A stretch of 64,000 bases of DNA from Ailanthus altissimus (Eukaryota; Streptophyta; Magnoliopsida; Sapindales; Simaroubaceae): assembly GCA_946807835.1 (NCBI GenBank), contig OX327683.1:36205001-36269000 (forward strand), in the 5' to 3' direction. This document shows positions 37,807-49,376 of this stretch, one piece after another. Within the stretch, counting starts at the first letter, position 1, and each line of letters starts with the position of its first letter. The position numbers were made by a program, and so were the translations under genes. Under the pieces are notes generated by a model that saw nothing but the letters and a program-made list of their open reading frames with translations, was not told the origin of the DNA and ran no database searches.

Positions 37807-38795
37807 CATCAATCATTTTTCAAATTTTTTTTATATTTTTATAAAAAAATTGGATGGAACTTAAAACACCGATTATTGTTTTTCATTTTTACTTGTGACT
37901 GCAAGCGCTTTACAAATTTATGACGAACCAAACTGCGTTGAGAGGCGAATAAAAAATTAGATGTTAAACTGTTAAAGCAAATAACTGTTTTATTTTATCT
38001 TCTCTTGTCTGATTTTAGCATTCTTAATTGTTTAGTTTAACACTCCTCGCATTGTTTCAGTCTCACTCATCACACTGATATCTTGTTTGACAAATTTGTA
38101 CACAAATGATATATGCTTGCTAGACTGAACTTCCAGTGAATGATGGAATTTTATGGAATTCGAACCCCTAGGCCAAAGAACAAAGCACACTGAGGTACTG
38201 GAATTTCTTAAGAGTCGTTGACCACAGAAAATACAATACAAAATAGATACCGGACAAGAAGTCAACTCTAACTGTTGATCACGAAAAGAGATGGGGCAGG
38301 GGCAAACTGCTATGCAACCCACTTGACCAACCATGATTTTAGCTTTTGGAGGAACAAACTTTACGTGCGCCAAATGTCTTATCCCGTTATTTTATAGAGT
38401 GGATTGCGGAATGCCGTTAGGTCATGGTTTGAGTAATCATAAGGGTGCAGAACACTCGCGATTATCCCAATTTTAATAGTATTTAGAAGTAAAGGGATGG
38501 ATATTTTTATAGGTGAAAATTTTCACTCCTGCTAAAAACCTTAAAATAAAAAAAAATTTATAGATTATGGTCTCTTTCTCCTTGGGTAGCATGCTAACCG
38601 TCTTTCATGATTTTATAATTTCAACGATAAAATGTCCTTTGCTATAACGTGACATCGTATTAAAATTATACATATTGTGCATTGTTTACTAATTGCAAAA
38701 AGGGTAAAATTCATTTTTTTTTAAAAAAAGATAAGAAGACGAGATGCTCATACAGAGAAGTTTTGTATCTCTCATTATAATTATAATCTTGCAGT
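37807..38795. other. 3' flank of VMS1 and spacer
   Basis: The first 150 bases after the stop are the likely 3' UTR (AT-rich, AATAAAAAAT near 37949). A 113-codon ORF at 38032-38373 (-) has no family I recognise and no promoter or splice partner. The copia element begins at 38796. Confidence 0.45.
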
Positions 38796-39471
38796 TGTTG
38801 AGATTAGAGTATGTACCACAGAAAAATTAAGATGAGAAGAAAGAGAAAAATAAATAATATCTAAAAATTTTAACATGAAAAATACATAAAGGGAAAAATT
38901 TTCAAGATGACTATACTACTTACATAAAAATCCGTCACTATATAAAAATAGATATACAATATTTTTATCAAATTTATGTAAAGACTTGAGGAATACTCTC
39001 TTATTATTTCTCTTTGTAAGTATTTTTCTCTTACAAGAATATAAAATAATACTCTTTTTTCTCTCTCATTTCATTTCTTTTTATTTTTTACTATCGGTAT
39101 GTTTTTCTTTACACGTATCTATCTCTCTCACATTGCCTCTTATACAAAATTACAATAAGTTTTTAAAAGCTTAGCTATGTATTTATAGAAGTGAAAACAA
39201 AGGAATACTTAAATTTCAAGTAAAAAATATAGGATTCACCAATTTTTATTTTTCTTATCATATGTGATGGCTGCACCAAAAAATCTTCCTTTCAAAATTT
39301 GTAGGCTGCAAAATTTTCTTCTTTGTAAAAAAAAACGTGGCCACCAAAATTGCTTCTTGTCAAGATTTGTTAGCTACCAAATTTTGATAGTCAAAAAGTG
39401 TAGGCTTTAACAATTCTTCTTTGTCAATTGTATTGTGCTGCAAAAGTTAAGTTAGAAATGATTTCCCATCA
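38796..39471 (-). repeat. 3' LTR of the copia element
   Basis: The 676-base LTR ends CCCATCA at 39471. Just inside it lies a purine-rich tract on the minus strand (AGGGGAAGAAT, about 39474-39484), the polypurine tract for plus-strand priming. The pairing with 46980-47656 is evident from shared blocks such as AGAAAGAGAAAAATAAATAATA, TGGCCACCAAAATT and TTGGCTACCAAATTTTGAT-like sequence. Confidence 0.85.
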
Positions 39472-40713
39472 ATTCTTCCCCTATCCAACTTAATGAAGAA
39501 AGAAATTGTTCTCTGGTCTTCATTGTTGGTAACTTATCCAACAAGCTTGGAACATAACTCAAGTTTATGTTGAGGGATTACATTCGTCAGCATTTCTGCA
39601 GCATTTTTGTCAGTGTGAATCTTTTGTATCTAGAATAACTTCTTCTTGATCGCTTCACGTATCTAGTGATATCTGATATCAATATACTTCGTTCGATAGT
39701 GACAAGTAGCATTATTACTCAAATCAATGGAACTCTAACCATCACAATGAATTATGTACTCATCTTGTTTTAATCCCAAATCTTGAAAAAATGATTTTAA
39801 CCATAGCATTTCCTTCCCGACTTCTGTAATTGCAATATACTCTATTTCTGTTGTAGATAAGGTGACATATTTTTGCAATTTGGATTGCCATGACACAGCT
39901 CCCCTTGCAAAAGTAAACAAACATCTAGATGTAAATTTTGTCATCCAGACTACCTGTCATATCTGCATTTGTATAGCCGTCTAAGATTGATTTTCCATTC
40001 TCGAAGCACAAATATACTTTAAATGTTCCCCGCAGATATCTAAAGATCCATTTGATAGCTTCCCAATGTTCTTTGCCTCGATTATCTAAGAATCGACTCA
40101 CAATTCCAACTATATGCGCAATATCCAATCTCGTGCATATCATTGCCTACATTAGACTTTTTACTGCTGAAGAGTAAGGAATAATCGACATTTTTTTTTT
40201 CTTCTAAGAAAATGGGACATGACTTATTGGAGAGTTTGAATTGTGCTCCAAGAGGTAAAGTAACAGGCTGAGCTTTTTTCATGTTGAACCGTTCAAGTAT
40301 CCATTCAATATACTTCTCTTATGACAACTATAATAATCGAGATCTTTTATCTCAGATAATCTTCATTCCTAAAATCTACTTGGCTAGTCCCAAGTCTTTC
40401 ATATCAAAGACTTTTGATAGTTCTTTCTTCAATTGCTTGATCATTTGTACATCCTGGCCAACTATTATCATATCATTAACATATAATAACAGGATGATAA
40501 ATTTCTCATTAGAAAACCATTTAATGTAGACACATAAATCTGTAGCAATTATTTTATACTCATGATCTATCATGAATGAGTCAAACTTCATGTATCATTG
40601 TCATGGTACATGTTTTAATCCATACAAGCTCTTTTTTAATTTACAGATTAGATGCTCATTTTCTTTGACTTTGAAACTTTCAAGTTGATACATGTAGTTT
40701 TTTCTTCTAAATC

Positions 40714-43431
40714 TGTAGTAACCAGTATCCATAACCGGTAAGAATATGTATATTTATATATATAAATATACGTATTTTATTTGTATGTGGGTGATCCTTG
40801 ATTTATATATTGTTATTAGTAGTGTTTTTATAGGTTAAGGATATACTATTAGTATTGGATTTATTTGCAAGACTTTGGAATTATTTTAGGGACCAAATTG
40901 TTATACTTTGAAAGTTTTGGGGGTGAATTCGTAAATACCAAAAATTAGCCACTTAGTATAAAAATACACTTTTAAAACCCTAATTCTCTCATTTTGGTCG
41001 AGCTACCCATTTTAAGAGAGAGAAGAGAGAAATAGAGGAGAGAGAAAGAGGAGAAGAAGAAGAAAAAGAAGAAGAAATTGGAATTTTGAATTTCAAGAGG
41101 TATATCATACGTATTTCTCAATTTATTGGTATTAATTAAGTTAATTCCTTTAAGTTTTGATTTCTGAAAATATGTATAATTGAGGATTTGTTGTGTATTT
41201 CGTAAGATCATATGAGAATTGATGATGATCTATAAGATAGTTTGATAAATCATGATGAATTATGGAATTTTTTCTGGATAACCTCTTGATCTAAGAATTT
41301 TATAAATTGTTGTGATTCGATTCTGATTTTGAATTTTGAGTATATGAAATTAGACATGTTTAGTATCATCTGAGATTTTGAATCGATTCAAAATTCCAGA
41401 AATTGAATTTGTTGTGAATTTACCAAAATGACCCTGAAATTCTGGAAATTTCCTATGTGAACAGTATAATACAGTGACGAACAATGTTTGTCCTACTGAA
41501 TGATCTTCAAAAATTACGAATTTGTGGAATATGATAAGTTTATATGTCTAATATGATATACTCGGAATTGAGAATTTAGATCAATGTGGTTGAAATGTTA
41601 TGATTTTCTAAAGTATATCCGCTCATTACAGTATTTGATTAACAGATTTTTAAAGCTATGGAATAAAATAGTTTTAAAATATTTTTGGCAGTGATTTGGA
41701 AGTGAAATATTTATCATGAACTGAGATATGTGTTAAGAGTAATGATGTGATAGTTTTATAATTTTTGAGTTAGTATATGATTTTATAAAATTGGGAGATT
41801 GAATACTGTTCAGTAAGTATCTTAATCTTGTCAGGTTAGTAGTTTGGATTCGATGGTATGTATGGAATGGATTGTGTAGGAAATTTGATATAATATTCAT
41901 ATATAAGAAGGATATATGAGTCAAGAATGATATATTCTGATTTTGGAGTAATTGGACATCATTTGATCTATTAGAAAATTTTGTTAAGTGTAAGTGATCA
42001 GAATAACAGGTTTTGAGAAACCAAGTATTTAAACCAATTTGATGTAATAAATGCATTGTGTATAATTTTGTAAGCTATTTAAAGTATTTTGTGTGAATTG
42101 TGAGGCTTATGAAAGGATTAATCTCCATTGATAGGTTAAAGAGATTTAAGCCTTGTACCTGAAAATGCTAAGAGGTAAGTATACTAGACTTACTACTGGA
42201 ATCACAATAAACATAATAATTGTTTTGTATGATTTTGTAAATGGGGTTAAGAATATGTTTATGATATGTCAATGTATATTTTGATATGAAATGTGAATAT
42301 ATGTTTATGAATGTGAGCATTGACATTGAGCATGGACATACATGTGTTTTTGAAAGTGAGCTTTCCAAAATAATATGCGTTTAACAAAGAAAGCTTTTGA
42401 AGTGTAAAATGTCCATGAGAAATATTTTGTGATTTGAGGGTACTTGAACTCACTGTTAACTTAGTAGGCATTTTATGTGATTTGTGGAGCCTTTATGTGT
42501 GGCCTTTCCTTCGGGATTGGTATATGTTATGTGTTCCGTATGTAGGGAGGATCCTATTAGTACCTAAAGGAAGTGTGAGTCATCACATTCGTGTGGTGGC
42601 GTATTGGTACATGTGAGAGGACTCACCGATGATTAGGGTGAGGGTTTGGCTTTTACCTTCGGGCATAAGCGTTATATATGTGTGATTTAAAGACCTCACT
42701 TGTACTATTCCTCTCATACGGTATGTCACCTACGAGTGACATTTGGCTCATTATGTGATATGTGATATGTAAGTCCTACTAAATAGTAGTCGAGTAATGG
42801 TATTCCTATTATGTGTTTTGAAAGAATGTGTAAGCGCTTACATGATATGTGATTTGATAAGATTATGATTTTGATTGATAACAACATATCATACATATGC
42901 ATTGTGTACATATATGTATTTGTATTTGATATATGAAAAACTAGTATGCTTACTGAGTTTTATACTCATTATAGTTTATGGTGATTTCAGGTAAATAAGG
43001 TACATGTGTGCTTAGCGGATTTGGCAAGGCTTCTGCTGTTCCTTGGGTTCCCTAAGTTGTTAGGTTGCTAAGTGTTTCATTTGGGGACACGTGGGATAAG
43101 ATATTTGATTTGTCCCTAGTGAATAAATACCTATGTATTATTTTATTGTGTGTGGTTGGACTTAGTTTAAGTTTCACCAAGTGTAGTAATGGATTGATTT
43201 TAAGTAAGAATTTACAATGAATATATTCTGGGCTTCCGGTAACAAAGTTGCTACTGGTGACGTAGTAGAGTGTTAATCTCTGAGAAAACTCTGCGTATCT
43301 CCGGTTTAGTAATTGTCCCAGTCATAATTCAATTGCTATAATTCTGAAAGAAATTAAAATGAAGATTTAAGTATTATTGAATGAATGTAAGTGATGTCGT
43401 GTGTCAGATCTTTTGGGTCTGAGGCGTGACA
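40714..43431 (-). mobile_element. Nested solo LTR, probably Ty3/gypsy, with target-site duplication
   Basis: The block starts TGTAGTAACCAG and ends GAGGCGTGACA, and is flanked by AAATC at 40709-40713 and 43432-43436. Removing it restores the RT region of the host copia element. On the minus strand it starts TGTCACGCCTCAGACC, the start seen in long plant gypsy LTRs. At 2718 bases it is a long LTR. It has no coding region. A purine-rich tract near 41024-41082 is the counterpart of the pyrimidine tract in the solo LTR at 223-1689. Because it sits inside the copia element, it is the younger insertion. Confidence 0.88.
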
Positions 43432-44195
43432 AAATCACTATAAAGAAATACAGTCTTTACATCCATCTGTTCAATCTCGATATCTAGACTGACTGTTAAT
43501 TTCAAGATTACTTTAATTGATGATATTTTTACCATCGGAGAGAATATTTCATCAAAATCAATTCTTTTTTTTTTTATCCAAAGCCTTTTATAACTAATCG
43601 AGCTTTATATTTTGTCAAATTTTTGTATCCATAATCATTTAATCTGAACTCTCATTTGTACTTCAAAGCCTTTCTACCTTTTAGAAGTTCAATACAACTC
43701 ATAAGTGTTATTTTTTTTAAGAGAATACATTTCATCATTCATAGACTTGATCCATTTGTCTTTGTCTTTTTGAGTTGATACCTCTTGAAAAGTTTTTGGC
43801 TCTCATTTTCAATAAGTAGAACTTAGTCTGATGATATATATCTTGTGGATGGCCTTCGCTCTCTAATCGATCTCTTGACAAGTTATTCGTCATTCTCTGG
43901 TTGTTGACCCTACTCCTTTTGGTTGTCAACCTCTTGCGCTGGTACTTCAGCATCATCATCATCAGGTGGGATTTGCATTTGATTAGTTACTTCTGACTCT
44001 TCTTCTTCTGTCATTGTTTTTTGAAGATAACTTAGTTCAATTGCAACTTTTTCCAATTCTTGTTCCTTACTGAAATCTTCAAATATTTGATCCTCATAAA
44101 AGACAACATCTCTGATTCTCGCCATTTTCTTCTTTTTTGGATCCCAAAATCTATACTAAAGCTATTTATCTCCATAGCCGATGAAGATACATGGA

Positions 44196-45039
44196 GTAGC
44201 CTTGTCATCAAGCTTTGATCTTTGTTTCTTCGGTATGTGTACAAACGCCTTACAATCGAATACATTTAGATTAAAGTAAAAAATATCTTTCCTGGTCAAT
44301 ACTCTTTCTCAAATATCTAACTCCAAAGCAATTGATGTTGATCTGTTGAGTAAGTAACAAGTGGTCTGTATAGTTGCACCCTAGAAAGGCTTTGGTAGTT
44401 TGTGAAGTAGCCTTGTCATCAAGCTTTGATCTTTGTTTCTTCGGTATGTGTACAAACGCCTTACAATCGAATACATTTAGATTAAAGTAAAAAATATCTT
44501 TCCTGGTCAATACTCTTTCTAAAATATCTAACTCCAAAGCAATTGATGTTGATCTGTTGAGTAAGTAACAAGTGGTCTGTATAGTTGCACCCTAGAAAGG
44601 CTTTGGTAGTTTGTGAAGTAGCCTTGTCATCAAGCTTTGATCTTTGTTTCTTCGGTATGTGTACAAACGCCTTACAATCGAATACATTTAGATTAAAGTA
44701 AAAAATATCTTTCCTGGTCAATACTCTTTCTCAAATATCTAACTCCAAAGCAATTGATGTTGATCTGTTGAGTAAGTAACAAGTGGTCTGTATAGTTGCA
44801 CCCTAGAAAGGCTTTGGTAGTTTGTGAAGTAGCCTTGTCATCAAGCTTTGATCTTTGTTTCTTCGGTATGTGTACAAACGCCTTACAATCGAATACATTT
44901 AGATTAAAGTAAAAAATATCTTTCCTGGTCAATACTCTTTCTCAAATATCTAACTCCAAAGCAACTGATGGTGATATGTTGAGTAGGTAACAAGCGGTCT
45001 GTATAGCTGCACCTCAGAAAGGCTTTGGTAGTTTAGTTG
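44196..45039. repeat. Four tandem copies of a 211-bp unit within the copia integrase region
   Basis: Copies start at 44196, 44407, 44618 and 44829, each beginning GTAGCCTTGTCATCAAGC and ending near GCTTTGGTAGTTTGTGAA. The first three are almost identical. The fourth differs in its right half (for example GCAACTGATGGTGATATG instead of GCAATTGATGTTGATCTG). 211 is not a multiple of three, so each junction shifts the frame. The unit covers the integrase part that encodes VFDCKAFVHIPKKQRSKLDD. It arose after insertion by slippage or unequal exchange. Confidence 0.95.
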
Positions 45040-46965
45040 CTCTCAACATACTTCTAACTCTTTTTATAATGATGCGATTAATCCTTTTAACTATACCATT
45101 GTGTTGAGGAGTTCTAGGAATAAACTTTTTATGTCGAATTTCATATTTAGAACAGTAGTCTCTAAACTTATAGGAAGTATATTCTCCTCTATTGTATGGT
45201 CAAAGACACTTCAAAGGTTTTTCTGTTTCTCTTTCTACCATAACATGAAACTTTTAAAAATATAAAATATTTGATCTTTTGTTTTTAATAAATACACATA
45301 AGCCTTTCTAGAAGCATCATCTATAAAGGTTACAAAATACCTGGCTCCTCCTAAGGATTTAACTTCTAATGGACCACATACATCAGAATGTACTCTCTCT
45401 AATACATTCTTTCTTCTAACAGAGGAACTACTAAATGAAATTCTATGTTGTTTTTTAAATAAACAATAATCACAGGGGTTATACTTAATACCTTTCACCA
45501 AGGGAATAAAGTTCTTCTTGGCAAGAACTTGTAGTCAATTTTCACTCATATAGCCAAACTGCTTATACTATAAATTTGGTGAGGATTTCACTACTACATT
45601 CACGCTGCTTATGGAAGCTTTTCTATGTGTTTTGTACAGACTGCAACAAAGCTTTCCTCTTACAACAATCATCAATCCTTTATTGAGTTTTCATTTGCCA
45701 TTACCGAAATAATTTTTCATAGCCTTGCTCATCCAAAGCATTCACTAAGATCAGATTGAGACGTAATTCTAGAACATGTCTCACATCTTTTAATGTAAAT
45801 TTACATCCCACATTTGTTTGAATGCAAACATCTCCAATTTCAATAATTTTACAACAAGCTAAATTTTTTATCTTTACAGAACCAAAGTCTCATGCTTTGT
45901 AAGTGGTAAACATTTTATTATTAGGGCTGACATGAAATGAAACTCCTGAATCAACCACCTATTTTGCCGTATTATCATTAACATGTAAGCATTCATCAGC
46001 AAGTAGAGAAACTTCATATTTTTTTTACAATTGTTGCAATTATATTATTGTCATCTTCTTTCTTCAGATGGATACTTTGCTGCTCTTCGCCCTTTAATAT
46101 CTGATAATTCCTTTTTATGTGGCTTGGTTTTTCATAATGATAGCAAGAAATTATTTTGCATCTAGATTTTGATCCTCCTCTAGACTTGTCATTATTACTT
46201 ATTTCTCCTTGACTTTTGTTTCTCCCTCTATTTTAGTAACAAAGGCATGTGCTTCTCCAACACGTGTCTTATTCTACTTTTTAAATGAAATTAAGGCTGC
46301 AGAGACAACTTCAAACTTAAGGGTATCTTTTTCATAGGTGAGAGTTGTGTTGAGATGATCATACGACGTGGGAAGTGTTGCCATCAAAAGCACAACTTTC
46401 TCTTCATCTGTAAACTTTACATTGAACTTTGATAATTGTGAGATCATGCCATTAAAAGTTGCTCAAATGATGCAACATGTCAGTATTCTCAGGCATTCAC
46501 GTTCGATGTAACTCATTTCATAAGTGAAACTTGTTGGATAAATTCTTTGACATGTACAACTTCTCCAACGTCTCACAGGTTTCTTTGGTCGTCTTGCACT
46601 CCTTATACTCAATATTTTGCAAGACACTATCTGAGAAATTTAAACGAATTATACTAATTGCAACCTCATCCATTTCATCCAATTGTTCATCAGTAATTTT
46701 ATCAGACTTTTTATCTTTACCTAATAAAGCTTTGTAAACATTTTGTTGGATAAAAAGATCTTTCATTCTCCTTTGTCAAAGCGAAAATTTGTTTCTGCCT
46801 ATGAACTTTTTGATTTTAGTTTTTTGTCCTACCACCTCGGATGCTACAATAACCACATCTACTACAATGCTATACGGTAACTATAGTATTCTGCTACACT
46901 GATATATGGTAGCTACAATATTTTGCTACATTATTGCCAATTTTTCAACAAAAAATTTTCAACTT

Positions 46966-46977
46966 GCTCTGATACCA
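46966..46977 (-). other. Primer-binding site of the copia element
   Basis: The minus strand reads TGGTATCAGAGC two bases inside the LTR. This is the complement of the 3' end of initiator tRNA-Met, the standard primer of plant copia elements, and it fixes the element's orientation. Confidence 0.85.
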
Positions 46978-46979
46978 AT

Positions 46980-47656
46980 TGTTGGGATCAGAGTATGCAT
47001 AATAAAAAAATTAAGATGAGATGAAAGAGAAAAATAAATAATAACATAAATTTTAACGTAAAAAACTCGTAAAGAAAAAAATCACGAGGTGACAATATAT
47101 CACTTACGCAAAAGTCTTTCACTATATAAAAATTGGTACACAATATTTCTCTTAAATTTATGTAAAAACTCGATAAATACTCTCTTACTATTTCTCTATG
47201 TAAGTATTCTTCTCTTACAGAAATACAAAATAACACTCTTTTCTCTCTCACTTCTTTCTTTTTTATTTTTTGCTTTTGGTGTGTTTTTCCTCACACTCTC
47301 GGATCCATCTCTCTCACATTGCCTCTAATACAAAATTACAATAAGCTTTTGAAAGCTTAGTTATGTATTTATAAAAGTGAAAACAAATGAATGTCTAAAT
47401 TTCAAGTCAAAAAATATAAGCTTTACAAATTTTTATTTTCTTTGTCAAATGTGATGGTTGCACCAAAAAATCATTCTTTCAAAATTTGTAAGTTGTAGAG
47501 TTTTTTTCATTATCAAAAAATGTGGCCACCAAAATTACTTTTTATCAAGATTTATTGGCTACCAAATTTTGATTGTAAAAAAGTGTAGACTTCAACAATT
47601 CTTTTTTGTCAATTGTATTGTATTGCAAAAATTAAGTTGGAAATGATTTTCCATTA
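46980..47656 (-). repeat. 5' LTR of the copia element
   Basis: The 677-base LTR begins on the plus strand with TGTTGGGATCAGAG at 46980 and ends TTCCATTA at 47656. It pairs with 38796-39471. The terminal A in CATTA has replaced the canonical CA by one substitution. Confidence 0.85.
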
Positions 47657-49316
47657 GCAATGAGATCAAACCACTAGAAGTATAATATTTTGAAGGGTGA
47701 GCTTGAATAATATCCCATTTGAAAACATATGCTTGAAAAAAGACGTTGTTTACATATAAATTAGGCTTTTCTTTTATTATTAAGAGTGGGTAGCATTGGT
47801 TTTTAGGTGTTAGCTTGGATGATGTCAGATTAATAAAAATTTGGTTCTTTTTCTTTTTTTTTAAATAAAAAATATACTAGTAATGTTATATTTTTTAAAA
47901 GATATTATAATTATTTAGTCTAAATTGATGTATCAAATAATTATTACGTGATAAAATAATATAATTTTTAAAATTATCTATTATTTGACAGATTATTTAA
48001 AATAAAAAATTTTAAAATATCATTTAAAAAATTAGCAATATTCAAAACATATTATCAAATAATAAGAGTTCATTATAGATAGTATAGTTAATATTAATTT
48101 TGTAGTTTAATCGGGACAAGGTGCATTTCTTTTTTATTTTTAGGAGAATTTTTTATAAATGGCCCCTATGTTTAAGCCATTTTCGTTTATAATTATGAAT
48201 TAATCTTTTGTAATAAAAAAATAAATAATTAGATAATTATACTCATAACATGTATTTTATTTTTTCATTCAAAGTTTCAAACTCTCTCTTTAAAGAACAC
48301 TATAAAATTAGATAATAAAAATAGTTAGATTGTGAGTAAAATAATTAAAAAATAAGTATATTGTGCTATGATGAAGTTATAAAAAAAAATAAATTAAAGT
48401 AAAAATAAAAAATTTCTATAAAATGGTAAATCAAATAAAATTTTTTTGCGTAAGAAAGTCCTGCAAAAAAAGACTCACTTTCTTTTTTTTAGTTTTTTAA
48501 ATTTTATTTATTTACAATTAATATTATATTAATACATAATAATTAATATTGGTAAATATTAGTTATTGTATTAATATAATACTAGTTGTAATAAAATTAA
48601 AAATTTTAATATATTATTTAATTAGTTGTTATTTGTTTAAATAATTATTTATTTATACTTTTTTATTTTATTGTTTATTTATTTATAATTAAAAAACAAC
48701 TATTGCTTAAAAAAAAGGAAAAAAAAAGTTATTGAGTGCCACGTGGCTATTAGTTTCTTAATTTATTTTCTTTTTAAATAATAATAAATAATAAATAATT
48801 TATTAAAATATATAAAAACAGTTAAATAATTTATTAAATAATATTATTTATTAAATAGTTATTTCAAATTTTTAATAAAATTTAAAAATATAAATAAAGT
48901 AAGAGAGACATTTTCCTTTTTTTTTTCATCTATTACTTATTAAAATTTTCAAAAGTTCACTCATTTATTTTATTTTTTATCACAACTTCACCACAATATA
49001 ATATATTCGCATTTTATTTATTGTACTCACAATATAATCATTTTTACAAAATATTTTTAAAGAAAAATTTCAAATCTTTTAACAGAGAAAAAATAAATTA
49101 GAAGTATAATTATTTAATTATCTAATTTTTTACTGTACAAGATTAGTCTACTCATTTATAGTTAAAAAAAAACCTTAAAATAAGGGCCATCTCTAAATAA
49201 TTCCTTTTCCTTTTTTTTTTTTTTTCTGGGAAACAACGGACATTTCTTGTTTGAAGCAAAACCTAACGGTCGTTTTATATTAACGACGACGTTGGATTTC
49301 ACCGACATTAGATTGC
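47657..49316. other. AT-rich spacer with a MITE-like palindrome
   Basis: About 47882-48050 contains AATGTTATA, GATGTATCAAATAATTATT and their rough inverse, and looks like a decayed member of the MITE family at 33424 and 61335. 48150-49150 is almost pure A/T with no gene. ORFs here are chance. Confidence 0.4.
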
Positions 49317-49324
49317 CTATATAA
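49317..49324 (+). promoter_or_regulatory. TATA box of the cyclophilin gene
   Basis: CTATATAA lies 53 bases before the ATG at 49377, in a GC-richer block. The spacing suits a short leader. Confidence 0.55.
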
Positions 49325-49376
49325 CCGCGTTCCCGGTTCCAGATTTTACAAATTGAGCAGTGACGTGGACGCGCAG

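Larger units (their letters stand above)
39735..46790 (-). pseudogene. Copia gag-pol coding region, disrupted
   Basis: On the minus strand, gag is seen at 46766-46518 (LDEMDEVAISIIRLNFSD, ETCETLEKLYMSK) and continues to about 46300 with LMATLPTSYDHL. A zinc knuckle and protease follow at about 46200-45700. GAG-pre-integrase and the integrase core lie at 45501-45235 (CDYCLFKKQHRISF, ERVHSDVCGPLEV, YFVTFIDDASRKAYVYLL). The integrase end and spacer are near 44120. RT is split by the solo LTR; its downstream half at 40591-40376 has LLLYVNDMIIVG where active elements have YVDD. RNase H follows at 40143-39735 (LRGTFKVYLCF, VTLSTTEIEYIA). Frameshifts, stops, the YVND change and the insertion all show it is dead. 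The style is of the Tork/Tnt1 branch. Confidence 0.85.
38796..47656 (-). mobile_element. Complete Ty1/copia LTR retrotransposon, inactive, with nested insertion
   Basis: Two related LTRs lie in the same orientation at 38796-39471 and 46980-47656. They start TGTTGAGATTAG and TGTTGGGATCAG. The primer-binding site lies beside the right LTR, so the element reads on the minus strand. Internal fragments occur in copia order (gag, protease, integrase, RT, RNase H). Flanks are GCAGT (38791-38795) and GCAAT (47657-47661), a target-site duplication with one mismatch. The length is 8861 bases including a 2718-base solo LTR inserted at 40714. Without that, its length (about 6.1 kb, including extra tandem copies) is typical of copia. 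The LTRs differ at many positions, so the insertion is old. Many stops make it non-autonomous. Confidence 0.9.

Noticed and set aside
38032..38373. 113-codon minus-strand ORF starting MAHVKFVPPKAK
   Set aside because: No family, promoter, splice partner or conserved motif is visible; it lies in the spacer after VMS1. It might be a small gene but I cannot support it.
44271..44932. Three near-identical ORFs of 79-88 codons in tandem
   Set aside because: They are one integrase fragment repeated by the 211-bp array, not a gene family.
44196..45039. CRISPR-like regular spacing of repeats
   Set aside because: Repeats are contiguous 211-base units without spacers, in a plant transposon; no cas genes.
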